This document shows positions 50,440-62,330 of a DNA stretch of 64,000 nt, piece after piece. Each line of letters opens with the position of its first letter. Within the stretch, counting starts at the first letter, position 1. The notes beneath the pieces were generated by a model, which was given only the letters and a program-made list of their open reading frames with translations, made no database searches and was not told where the DNA came from. Location of the stretch: positions 1,076,501-1,140,500 of the forward strand of contig JANJXV010000049.1 in NCBI GenBank assembly GCA_024803745.1. The letters are read 5' to 3'. A program made the position numbers and the translations under genes. Origin of the DNA: Megascapheus bottae. Lineage: Eukaryota > Chordata > Mammalia > Rodentia > Geomyidae.

Positions 50440-52680
50440 ACCTAACCCTAACCCTAACCATAACCCTAACCCTTACCCTTACCTTAACCCTAACCCTAAA
50501 CTTAACCCTTATCCTTGCCCTAACTCTAACCCTAACCCTAAACCTAACCGTAACCGTAACCCTAACACATACCCTTACCCTAGCCCTTACCCTAACCGTA
50601 ACCCTAACCCTAACCCTAAACCTAACCCTAACCATACCCTTACCCACACCCTAACCCTAAACTTAAACCTAATCCTAACTCTATCCCTAACCCTAAACTT
50701 AACAATAACCCTTACGCTATGCCTAACCCTAACCCTAACTCTAAAACTTACCCTTACCTTAAACGTAAACCTAACCCTAACCCTTACTCTTTTCCTAACG
50801 CTAACCCTAACCCTAAACCTAACCCTAACCCTAAACCTAACGCATACCCTTACCCTAAACCTAATCCTAACCGTAACCCTAACCCTATCCCTATACCTAA
50901 CCATAACCCTTACCCTTACCCACACCCTAACCCTAACCTTAAACCTAACCCTAAATCTAAACCTAACCCTAAACTTAACCCTGACCCTTATCCTTACCCT
51001 AACCCTAACCCTAACTCTAACCCTAAACCTAACCCTAACTCTAAACTTAACCCTTATCTTTACCCTAACCCTAACACTAAACCTAACCCTAACCCTTACC
51101 CTTACCATAACCCTAACCCTAACCCAAACCCTGACCTTAACTGTAACCCTTACCCTAACCCTAACCCTAACCCTAACCCTAACACTGAATCTAACCCTAA
51201 TCCTTACAATAACGATAACCCTAAAGCTAACCCTAACCCTTAGCATTCCCCAACCCTAACTCTAACCCTAACACTTACCCTTACCCTAACCATAACCCTA
51301 ACACTGAATCTAACCCTAACCCTAACCCTAAAACTTACCCTAACCCCAAACCTAACCCATAACCCTAACCCTAACCCTTACCTTTAACGTTACCCTAGCC
51401 CTAATCCTAACCCTAACCCTAACCCTAACCAGAACACTTACCCTAACCCTAACCCTAACCCTTACCCTTACCCTAACCCCAACGCTAATCCTAAACCTTA
51501 CCCTAATCCTAACCCTAACCCTTACCGTAACCCTAACACTAATCCTAACCCAACCCCTAACCCTAACCCTTAACATAAACTGAACCCGAAACCTAACCCT
51601 AACCCTTACCCTTACCCTAACCCTAAACCTAAATCTAACCCTAACCCTAACCTTAACCCTAACCCTAACCCTAACCCTTACCCTTACCCTAAACCTAACC
51701 CTAAACCTAACACTACACCGAACCCTAAACCTAATCTTAACCCTAACCCTAACCCTAACCCTTGCCCTTACCCTAACCCTACAATAACCTTAAACTTACT
51801 CTAACCTTAACCCTAAACCTAACACTTACACTTACCCTAACCCTAAACCTAACCCTAACCCTAACCCCTAACCCTAACCCTAACCCTAAACCTAACCCTT
51901 ACCCTAACCCTAACCCTAACACTAACCCTTCCCCTAACCCTAACCCTTACCCTTACCCTAACACTAAACCTAACATTAACCCTAACCCTAACCCTAACCC
52001 TTACCCTTACCCCAACCCTAATCCTAACCCTAAACCTTACCCTTACCTTAACCCTAAACTTAACCTTAAACCTTACCCTTACCCTAACAGTTACCCTAAC
52101 CCTAACCCTAACCCTTACCTTTACCCTTACCCTAACCCTAATCCTAACCTTAATCCCAACCCTAAACCTTAACCTAACCCTAACACTAACATTTACCCTA
52201 ACCCTAACCCTAACCATTACCCTTACCCTAACCCTAACCCTAAACTTAACCCATACCCTAAACCTAACCCTAACCCTAACCCTTAACCTAACACTTACCC
52301 TAACCCTAACCCTAACACTAACTATTACCATAACCCTAACCCTAATCCTAAACCTTCCCCTTGCCCTAATCTTAAACCTAACCCTAACCCTAACCCTTAC
52401 CCTTTCCCTAACCCTAACCCTAAACCTAACCCTAACCCTAAACCATGCCGTTACAGTAAACCTAACCCTAACCTTACCATAAACCTAACTCTAAACCTAA
52501 CCCTAACCCTTACCCTTAACTTAACCCTAACACTAACCCTAAAATTTACCCTTACCCTAACACTTATGCTAACCCTATCCCTAATCCTAACCTTTACCCT
52601 TACTCTAACCCTAACCCTTACCATAACTGCAACCCTAAACCTAACCCTAAACCTAACCCTAACCTTTACCCTAACCCTAA
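50440..52680. repeat. Telomeric module series collinear with 6.6-10.5 kb
   Basis: Landmarks in order are GCATTCCCCAA (51243), ACCAGAACACTTACC (about 51428), GAACCCGAAACC (about 51583), AAACTTAACCCATACCC (about 52244) and CACTTATGCTAA (about 52560). The series matches 7379-10540 but lacks the whole CTTAATATAACC cluster. It passes from the 8.46 kb equivalent to the 10.3 kb equivalent through about 52320-52370. No gene is visible. Confidence 0.75.
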
Positions 52681-52870
52681 CCCTAACCCCCACCCTAACA
52701 CTAACACTTAATCTTACCCTAATCCTAACCCTAACCCTAACCCTTTTCCTAACCCTAACCCTAAACCTAACCCTAACCATTAACCTAACACTAACCCTAA
52801 CCCTAACCCCTACCCTAACACTAACACTTAATCTTACCCTAACCCTAACCCTAACCCTAACCCTTACCCT
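52681..52870. repeat. 120 bp period local duplication
   Basis: The line beginning CCCTAACCCC at 52681 is repeated at 52801 with ACACTAACACTTAATCTTACC in the same place, an exact 120 bp (20 hexamers) spacing. The first copy reads CCCCCACCC and the second CCCCTACCC. The related segment at about 10650 has this cluster once, so the duplication is local. A third relative at about 61065 is also single. Confidence 0.87.
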
Positions 52871-54240
52871 AACTATCACCCTAACACTAACCCCTAACCC
52901 TAACCATAACCCCAACACTAACCTTTAACCTTACCCTAACACTAACCCTAACCCTAACCCTAACCCTTATCCTTACCCTAACCCTAAAACTAACCCTAAC
53001 CCTAAACCTTACCCTTACCCTAAGCCTAACCCTAACCCTTACGCTAAACCTAACCCTAACCCTAACACTTACCCTTACCTTAACCCTAACCCTAACCCTA
53101 ACCCGTACCCTAACTCTAACGCTAACCCTAACCCTAACCCTAACAGTAACTCTAAACCTAACACATAACCTTACCCTAACCCTAACCCTAACCATAACCC
53201 TAACCCTAACCCTAAACCTAACCCTAAACCTTACCCTTACCCTCACCCTAACCCTAACCTTAAATCTAACCCTAACTCTTACCCTAACACTAAACTTAAC
53301 CCTAACCCTTATCCTTACCGTAACCTAAACCTAACCGTAACCCTAAATTAACCCTTACCTTTACCCTAACCCAAACCCTAAACCTAACCCTAATCCTTAC
53401 CCTTACCCTAAGCCTAACCCTAAACTTAACCCTAAGCCTTACCCTTAACCTAACCCTAACACTAACCCAAAACCTAAACCTAACTGTAACCCTAACTCTT
53501 AACCTTACCCTAACCATAACCCTAACACTAAATCTAACCCTTAACCTTACCCTAACCCTAACCCTAAACCTAACCCTTAACCTTACCCTTACCCTAACCC
53601 TAACCCTAACCCTTACCCTCACCCTAACCCTAACCCTAAACCTAACCCTAACCCTAAACCTAACCCTAAGCCTAACCCTAACACTTGCCCTTACCCTAAC
53701 CCTAACCCTAAACCTCACCCTAACCCAAACCCTAACCCCTAACCCTAACCCTAACCCAAACCTTTACCCTTACCCTAACCCAAACCCTAACCCTAACCCT
53801 AACCAGAACACTTATCCTAACCCTAACCCTAACACTAACCCTTACCCTTACCTTAAACCTAACCCTAACCCTAACCCTAACACATACCCTTACTCTAACC
53901 CTAACCCTAACCCTAACCATAACCCTAAACCTAACCCTAAACCTAACAGTAACCCTAACCATAACCCTAACCCTTACCCTAACCCTAACCTTAACCCCAA
54001 CACTACACCTAAACCTAACCCTAACCCTAACCCTTACCCTTACCCTAACACTAACCCTAACCCTAACCATAACCATAACCCTAACCCTTACCCTAACTCT
54101 AATCCTAAACCTAACCCTAACCTTAAACCTAACACTTATCCTAACCCTAACCCTAACCCTAACCCTAACACTTACCCTAACACGAACCATAACCCTAACC
54201 CTTACCCTTACCCTAACCCTAACCCTTACCCAACCCTAAC
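52871..54240. repeat. Telomeric module collinear with 10.8-13.3 kb
   Basis: It contains ACACATAACCTTACC (about 53160), CCGTAACCTAAACCTAACCG (about 53318), ACCAGAACACTTATCC (about 53807) and CCAACACTACACC (about 53999) in the order seen at 11089-13283. It is diverged by many single hexamer changes and is shorter overall. Confidence 0.72.
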
Positions 54241-54557
54241 CCTAACCCCTAACCCTAACCATTAACCTAACCCTAACACTAACCCTAAACCTAACCCTTA
54301 CCCTTAGCCTAACCCTAATGCTTAACCTAACCCTAACCCTAATCCTAAACCTTACTTTAACCCTAACCCTAACCCTTGCTCTTACCCTAACCCTAACAAT
54401 AAACTTAACACTAAACCTAACCCTAACCCTAACCCTAACCCTAACCTTTACCCTTACCCTGACCCTAACCCTAAACCTCACCCTAACCCTAACCCTAAGC
54501 CTAGCCCTTACCCTTTCCCTACCCCTAAACTTAACAATAACCCTAACCCTAACACTT

Positions 54558-54588
<31 letters not shown>

Positions 54589-57500
54589 CCCTAAACCTTA
54601 CCCTTACACTAAACCTAACCCTAACACTTACCCCAAACCTAAACCTAACCCTAACCCTAACCCTTACCCTTACCTTAAACCTAACGATAACCCTAAACCT
54701 TGCCCTTACCCTAACACTTACGCTAACCCTAACCCTAACCCTTACCATTACCCTAACCCTAACCCTAACCTTACCTCCAAACCTAAACCTAAACCTAATC
54801 CTAATCCTAACCCTTACTCTAAACCTAACCCTAAACCTAACCCTAACCCTAGACCTTATCCTTACCCTAAACCTAATCCTAACCCTAACCCTAACACTTA
54901 TCCTAACCGTAACCCTAACCATATCCCTAACCCTAACCCTTAACCTAACCCTAACACTAACCCTAACCCTAACCTAACCCTTACCCTTATCCTAACCCTA
55001 ACCCTAACCCTAACACTTACCCTTACCCTAATCCCTACCCTAACCCTAACATTAACACTAACATTTACCCTTACCCTAACCCTAACCCTAACCCTAAATC
55101 TAACTCTTACCCTGACACTATTCTTAACCCTAAACCTAACCCTAACCCTTACGCTAAACCTAACCCTAACCCTAACCCTAAATTTACCCTAACCCTAACA
55201 TTAACCCCAAACAAAAACCTAACCCAAACCCCAACCCTAACCCTTACCCTAACCCTAACCCTAGCCCTAACACTAACACTTATCCTTACCCTAACTCAAA
55301 CCCTAACCCTAACACTTATCCTAACCGTAACCCTAACCCTAACCCTTAACCTAACCCTAACACTAACCCTAACCCCTAACCCTAACCCTTACCCTAACCC
55401 TAACCCTAACCCTAACACTAATCCCTAACCCTAAACCTAACCCTAACCCTTACCCTTATCATAACCCGAACCCTAACCCCAACCTCTACCCTAACCCTAA
55501 CCCTAAGCCTTACCTTAATCCTAACCCTAAAAATAACCCTAACCCTTACTCTTACTCTAACCCTAAACCTAACCATAACCCTAACCCTAACCCTAACCCT
55601 TACCCTTACCCTAACCCTAAACTTAACCCTAACCCTAACCCTAACCCTAAACCATACCCTTACACTAACCCTAACCCTAACCCTTACGCTAAACCTAACC
55701 CCAACCCTAATTCTAACCCTTACCTTACCTTAACCCTAACCCTAAACTTAACCCTTACCCTAACGCTAACCCTAACCCTAAACTTAACCCTAAATCTAAC
55801 CCTAACACATACCCTTACCCTAACCCTGACCATAACCGTAACCCTAAACCTAACCCTAACCCTTAACATAAATGTAAACCTAACCCTAAGCATAACCCTT
55901 ACCCTTCTGCTAACCCTAAAACTAAATCTAACCCGAACCATAACCCTAACCCTAAACCTTACCCTAACCCTAACAATCACCCTTACCCTAAACCTAACCC
56001 TAAACCTAACATTAACCTTAACCCGAAACTTAACCCTAACCCTTACCCTTACTCTAAACCTAACCCTAAACCTAACCCTAAATTTAACCCTAACCCTAAG
56101 CTTAACCGTAACCCTAACTCTAACCCTTGCCCATACCCTAACCCTAGCCCAAACCCTAACCATTACTCTAACCGTAACCCTAAACTTAAACCTTGCACTT
56201 ACCCTAACCCTAAACCTAAGCCTAACCCTAACCCTAACCCTAACCCTAACCCTTACCCTTACCCTTACCCTACACCTAACCCTAACCCTAACCCTAACCA
56301 TAAACCTTATCCTTACGCTTAACCTAACACTAACCCTAACCCTTACCCTTACCTTTACCCTAACCCTAACCCTAACACTAACCCTAACCCTTTCCCTTAC
56401 CCTAAAGCTAACCCTAACCCTAACCCTAATCCTTAACCTTACCCTAACCCTAACCCTAAACCTAACCCTAACCGTAACCCTAACCCTAACCCTAATCCTT
56501 AACCTTACTCTAACCCTAACCCTAAACCTAACCCTAACCCTAAACCTAACCCTAAACTTAACCCTTACATTTACCCTAACCCCAACCCTAAACCTAACCC
56601 TAATCCTTGCAATTACCCTAAGCCTAACCCTAACCCTAAGCCTAACCCTAAACTTAACCCTAAGCCTTACCCTTAACGTAACCCTAACACTAACCCAAAA
56701 CCTAACCCTAACCACACCCTAACTCTTACCCTTACCCTAACCCTAACCCTAACCCTAAATCTAACCCTTACCCTTACCCTAAACCTAACCCTAAAACTAA
56801 CACTAATCCCAACCCTAACCCTAACACTTACCATAACGCTAACCCTAACACTTATCCTAACCCTAACACTAACCCTAACGTTAACTCTAACACTTACACT
56901 AACACGAACCCTAACCCTAACCCTTACCCTTACTCTAACCCTAACCCTAACCCTTACCCTAACCCTAACCTTAACCCCTAACCCTAACCATTAACCTAAT
57001 TCTAACCCTAACCCTAACCCTAACCCTAAGCCTAACCCTTAACCTAACCCTAACTCTAACCCTTACCCTAACATTAACACTAACCCTAACCTTAACCCTA
57101 ACCCTAACCCTAACCCTTACTCTTACCCTAACCCTAACCCTAAGCCTAACCCTAACCCTAATCCTAAACCTAACCTTAACGCTAACCCTAACCCTAGCTC
57201 TTACCCTAACCCTAACAATAAACTTAACACTAACTCTAACCCTACCCCTAACCGTAACGCAAACCCTTATCCTTACCCTAACCCTAACCCTAACCCTAAC
57301 CCTAAACCTTACCCTTACACTACACCTAACCCTAACCATAACCTTAAACCTTGTCCTTACCCTAACACCTACCCTAACCCTAACCCTAACCCTAACCCTT
57401 ACCCTTACCCTAACCCTAACACTAACCATACCCCCAACCCTAAACCAAACCCTAACCCTAAACCTAACCCTTACCCTAACCCTAACCCTAAAACTAACAC

Positions 57501-59150
57501 TAACCCTAACACTTATCCTAACCATAACCCTAACTGTAACCCTAATCCTAACCCTTAACTTAACCCTAACACTAATCCTAACCCACAACCCTAACCCTTA
57601 CCCTAACACTCACCCTAACCCTAACCGCTTACCCTAACACTAACACTAACCCCTAACCCTAACCCTAACTCTAACCCTTATCAATATCCTAACCCTAACC
57701 CTAACCCTAACACTTACCCTTACCCTCACACCTTCCCTAACCCTAACACTAACACTAACACTTACCCTTACCCTAACCCTAACCCTAACCTAAATCTAAC
57801 CCTAACATTTACGCTAAACCTAATCCTAACCCTAACCTTTACCCTAACCCTAACCTTAACCCCAACACTAACCATAACCCTAACACTTACCCTAACCCTA
57901 AACCTAACCCTAACCCTAACCCTAACCTTTACCCTTACCCTAACCCTAACCCTAACATTAACCCCAACCCTAACCTCGCCCTAACCCTAGCCCTAACACA
58001 AACACTTACCCTTACCCTAACCCTAATCCTAACCCCTAACCCAAACCCTCACCCTAACCCTAACCCTAACACTAACCCTAACCACTAACCCTAAGCCTAA
58101 CACTAACCCCTAACCCTAAACCTAACCCTAACCCTTACCCTTATCCTAACCCGAACCCTAAACCTAACCTCTACCCTAACCCTAACCCTAACCCTTATCC
58201 TAAGCCTAACCCTAACCCTAACCCTTACTATTACCCTAACCCTTAACCTAACCATAAACCTAACCCTAACCCAAACCCTTACCCTTACCCTTACCCTAAC
58301 ACTAACCCTAACCCTAAACCATACCCTTACACTAAACCTAACCCTAACTCTAACCCTTACCCTTACCTTATGCCTAACCCTAAACTTAACCCTTACCCTT
58401 ACCCTAACTCTAACCCTAACCCTAAACCTAACCGTAACCCTAACCATAACACATAACCTAAACCTAGCCCTAACCCAAACCGTAACCCTAACCCTAACCC
58501 TAAACCTAACCCTAACCCTGACCCTTACCCACACCCTAACCCTAAACTTAAACCTAATCCTAACTCTAACCCTAACCCTAAACTTAACCCTAACCCTTAC
58601 GCTTCACCTAACCCTAACCCTAACTCTAACACTCACCCTTACCTTAAACCTAAACCTAACCCTAACCCTTACCCTTTTCCTAACGCTAACCCTAATCCTA
58701 AACCTAACCCTAACCCTAAACCTAACCATAACCCTTACCCTTACCCACACCCTAACCCTAACCTTAAACCTAAACCTAAATCTAAACCTAACCCTAAACT
58801 TAACCCTAACTCTAAACTTAACCCTTGTCTTCACCCTAGCCCTAACCCTAAACCTAACCCTAACCCTTATCCTTAACCTAACCCTAACCCTAACCCAAAC
58901 CCTGATCTTAACTGTAACCCTTACCCTAACCCTAACCCTAACCCTAACACTGAATCTAACCCTAACCCTTACAATAACCATAACCCTAAACCTAACCCTA
59001 ACCCTTACCATTCCCCAACCCTAACTATAACCCTCACCCTTACCCTTACCCTAACCCTAACCCTAACACTGAATCTAACCCTAAACCTAACACTTAATCT
59101 AACCTTAACCCTAACCCTAAACCTTAACCTAACCCTAAACCTAACCCTTG
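54241..59150. repeat. Telomeric block collinear with 18.5-24.4 kb
   Basis: Order of landmarks: AACAATAAACTTAACAC single unit (54375), CTAGACCTTATCC (about 54850), AACATAAATGTAA (about 55866), CTTGCCCATACCC (about 56126, matching 20463 and 33812), a second AACAATAAACTTAACAC unit (57197), CCAATATCC (57684) and CCATTCCCCAA (59008). The block passes through the equivalent of 20442 without a break, which shows that the left flank of copy 1 is the ancestral arrangement. The - strand 331-codon open frame at 55720-56715 is Val-Arg repeat and is not a gene. Confidence 0.78.
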
Positions 59151-62100
59151 CCCTTACCCTAAAGCTAACCCTAACCCTAAACCTAACCCATAACCCTAAC
59201 CCTTATCTTTACCGTTACCCTAGCCCTAACCCTATCCCTAACCCTAACCCTAACCAGAACACTTACCCTAATCCTAACCCTAACCCTTACCCTTACCCTA
59301 ACCCTAATGCTAACTCTAACCCTTACCCTAATACTAACCCTAACCCTTACCCTAACCCTAACAGTAATCCCAAGCCAACCCCTAACCCTAAGCCTTAACA
59401 TAAACCGAACCCGAAACCTAACCCTAACCCTTACCCTAACACTAAACCTAACTGTAACCCTAACCCTAACCTTAACCCTAATCATAACCCAAACCCTAAC
59501 CATTACCCTTACCCTAAACCTAACACTAAACCTAACCCGAACCCTATCCTTAACCCTCACCCTTACCCTAACCCTTGCCCTTACCCGAACCCTACCCTAA
59601 CCCTAAACCTTACTCTAACCATAACCCTAAACCTAACCCTTACACTTACCCAAACCTTAAACCTAACCCTAACTCTAACCCCTAACCCGAACCCTAACCC
59701 TAACACTAACCCTTCCCCTTACCCTAATCCTAAACCTAATACTAACCCTTACCCTAACCCTACCCTTACCCTAACCCTAACCCTAACCCTAAACCTTACC
59801 CTTACACTAAACCTAACCCTAACCTTTCCATAAACCTAACCCTATCCCTAACCCTAAACCTTACCCTTACCTTAACCCTAAACCTAACCTTAAACCTTAC
59901 CCTTACCCTAACAGTTACCCTTACCCTAATCCTAACCCTTACCTTTACCCTTACCCTAACCCTAATCCTAACCTTAATCCCAACCCTAAACCTTAACCTA
60001 ACCGTAACACTAACCTTTACCATAACCCTAATCCTAATCATTACCCTTAACCTAACCCTAACCCTAAACTTAACCCATACCCTAAACCTAACCCTAACCC
60101 TAACCCTTAACCTAACACTTACCCTAACCCTAACCCTAACCCTAACTCTTACCCTTACCCTAACTTTAACCCTAACAATAAACCTTACCCTAATCCTAAC
60201 CCTAACACTTTCCCTAACCCTAACACTAACCCTAACCCTAACCCCTAAACCTAACACTTAATATAACCCAAACCCTAACCCTAACCCTTACCATTACCCT
60301 AACCCTAAACCTTACCGTAACCCTAACCCTAACCCTTACCTAACCCTAACCCTAAACCTAAACCTAACCTTAACCTAACACTAACCCTAACCCTAACCCT
60401 TACCCTTACCCTAAACCTAACCCTAAACCTAACCCTAAACCTAACCCTAACCCTAACCTTAACCCTAACCCTAACCCTAACCCTTGCCCTTAACCTAACC
60501 CTAGCCCTAACCCTAACCCTTACTCTAATCCTAACCCTAAACCTAACCGTTACACTTACCCTAACCGTAAACCTAATCATAACCATAACCCTAACCCCTA
60601 ACCTTAACCGAAACCGTAACCCTAACCCGTTCCCTTATTCTAACACAAACCTTAACCCTAAAACTTCCCCTTACCCTAAACCCTACCCTAACCCTAACCC
60701 TAACCCTTATCCTAACTCTAACCCTAATCTTAACCCTTCCCCTTGCCCTAATCTTAAACCTAACCCTAACCCTAACCCTTACCCTTACCCTAAACCTAAC
60801 CCTAACACTAACCCTAACCCTAAACCATGCCCTTACAGTAAACCTAACCCTAACCTTACCATAAACCTAACTCTAAACCTAACCCTAACCCTTACCCTTA
60901 CCTTAACCCTAACACTAACCCTAAACCTTACCCTTACCCTAACACTTATGCTAACCCTATCCCTAATCCTGACCTTTACCCTTACTCTAACCCTAACCCT
61001 AACCATAACCGCAACCCTAAACCTAACCCTAACCCTAAACTTTACCCTAACCCTAACCCTAACCCCTACCCTAACACTAACACTTACCCTTACCCTAAAC
61101 CTAACCCTAAACCTAACCCTTTTCCTAACCCTAACCCTAAACCTAACCCTAACCATTAACCTAACCATAACACTAACCCTAACACCTAACCCTAACCCTT
61201 ACCATAAGCCTAACCCTAAACCTATCCCTAAGACTAACCATAACCCTTACCCTAACCATCACTAACCCCTAACCCTAACCATAACCCTAACACTAACCCT
61301 TAACCTTACCCTAACCCTAAACCTAACCCTAACCCTAACCCTAACCCTAACCCTTATCCTTACCCTAACCCTAAAACTAACCCTAACCCTAAACCTTACC
61401 CTTACGCTAAACCTAACCCTAACCCTTACGCTAAACCTAACCCTAACATTAACCCTAACCCGTACCCTTACCTTAACCCTAACCCTAACCCTAACCCTTA
61501 CCCTTACCCTAACGCTAACCCTAACCCTAACCCTAACAGTAACTCTAAACCTAACACATAACCTTACCCTAACCCAAACCCTAAACCTAACCCTAATCCT
61601 TACACTTACCCTAAGCCTAACCCTAACCCTAAGCCTAAACCTAAACTTAACCCTAAGCCTTACCCTTAACCTAACCTTAACACTAATCCAAAACCTAACC
61701 CGAACCCTAACCCTAACTCTTACCCTTACCCTAACCCTAACCCTAACCCTAAATCTAACCCTTACCCTTACCCTAACCCTAACCCTAAACCTAACCCTAA
61801 CCCTTACCCTTACCCTTACCCTTACCCTAACCCTAACCCTAACCCTTACCCTCACCCTAAACCTAACCCTAAACCTAAACCTAACCCTAACCATAACCCT
61901 TACCTTAACCCTAACCCTAATCCTAACACATACACTTACTCTAACCCTAAACCTAACCGTAACCTAAACCTAACCCTAAACCTAACCGTAACCCTAACCC
62001 TAACCCTAACCTTTACATTAACCCTAACCTTAACCCCAACACTACACCTAACCCTAACCCTAAACCTAACCCTTACCCTTACCCTAACTATAACCATAAC

Positions 62101-62330
62101 CCTAACCCTAACCATAACCCTAACCCTTACCCTAACTCTAACCCTAACCTTAAAACTAACACTAATCCTAACCCTAACAATAACCCTTACCATAACTCTA
62201 ACCCTAACACTTATCCTAACCCTAACCGTAACCCTAACCCTAACACTTACCCTAACACGAACCCTAACCCTAACCCTTACCCTCACCCAAACTCTATCCC
62301 TAAACCTTACCCTTACCCTAACCATAACCC
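59151..62330. repeat. Telomeric block collinear with 7.6-8.6 and 10.4-13.3 kb
   Basis: Landmarks are ACCAGAACACTTACC (about 59253), GAACCCGAAACC (about 59407), AAACTTAACCCATACCC (about 60064), CTTAATATAACC (60257), CACTTATGCTAA (about 60944), CCCTTTTCCTAACC (about 61118), ACACATAACCTTACC (about 61555) and CCAACACTACACC (about 62036). The 530 bp unit is present once and diverged. This is a third collinear copy of the module series. Confidence 0.73.

Noticed and set aside
55720..56715. 331-codon open frame on the - strand
   Set aside because: The product is almost wholly Val-Arg with point substitutions, as the frame GTT-AGG must give. There is no domain, no varied composition and no gene context. 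The opposite strand is open too, and frames end wherever an indel shifts into the stop-containing frame.
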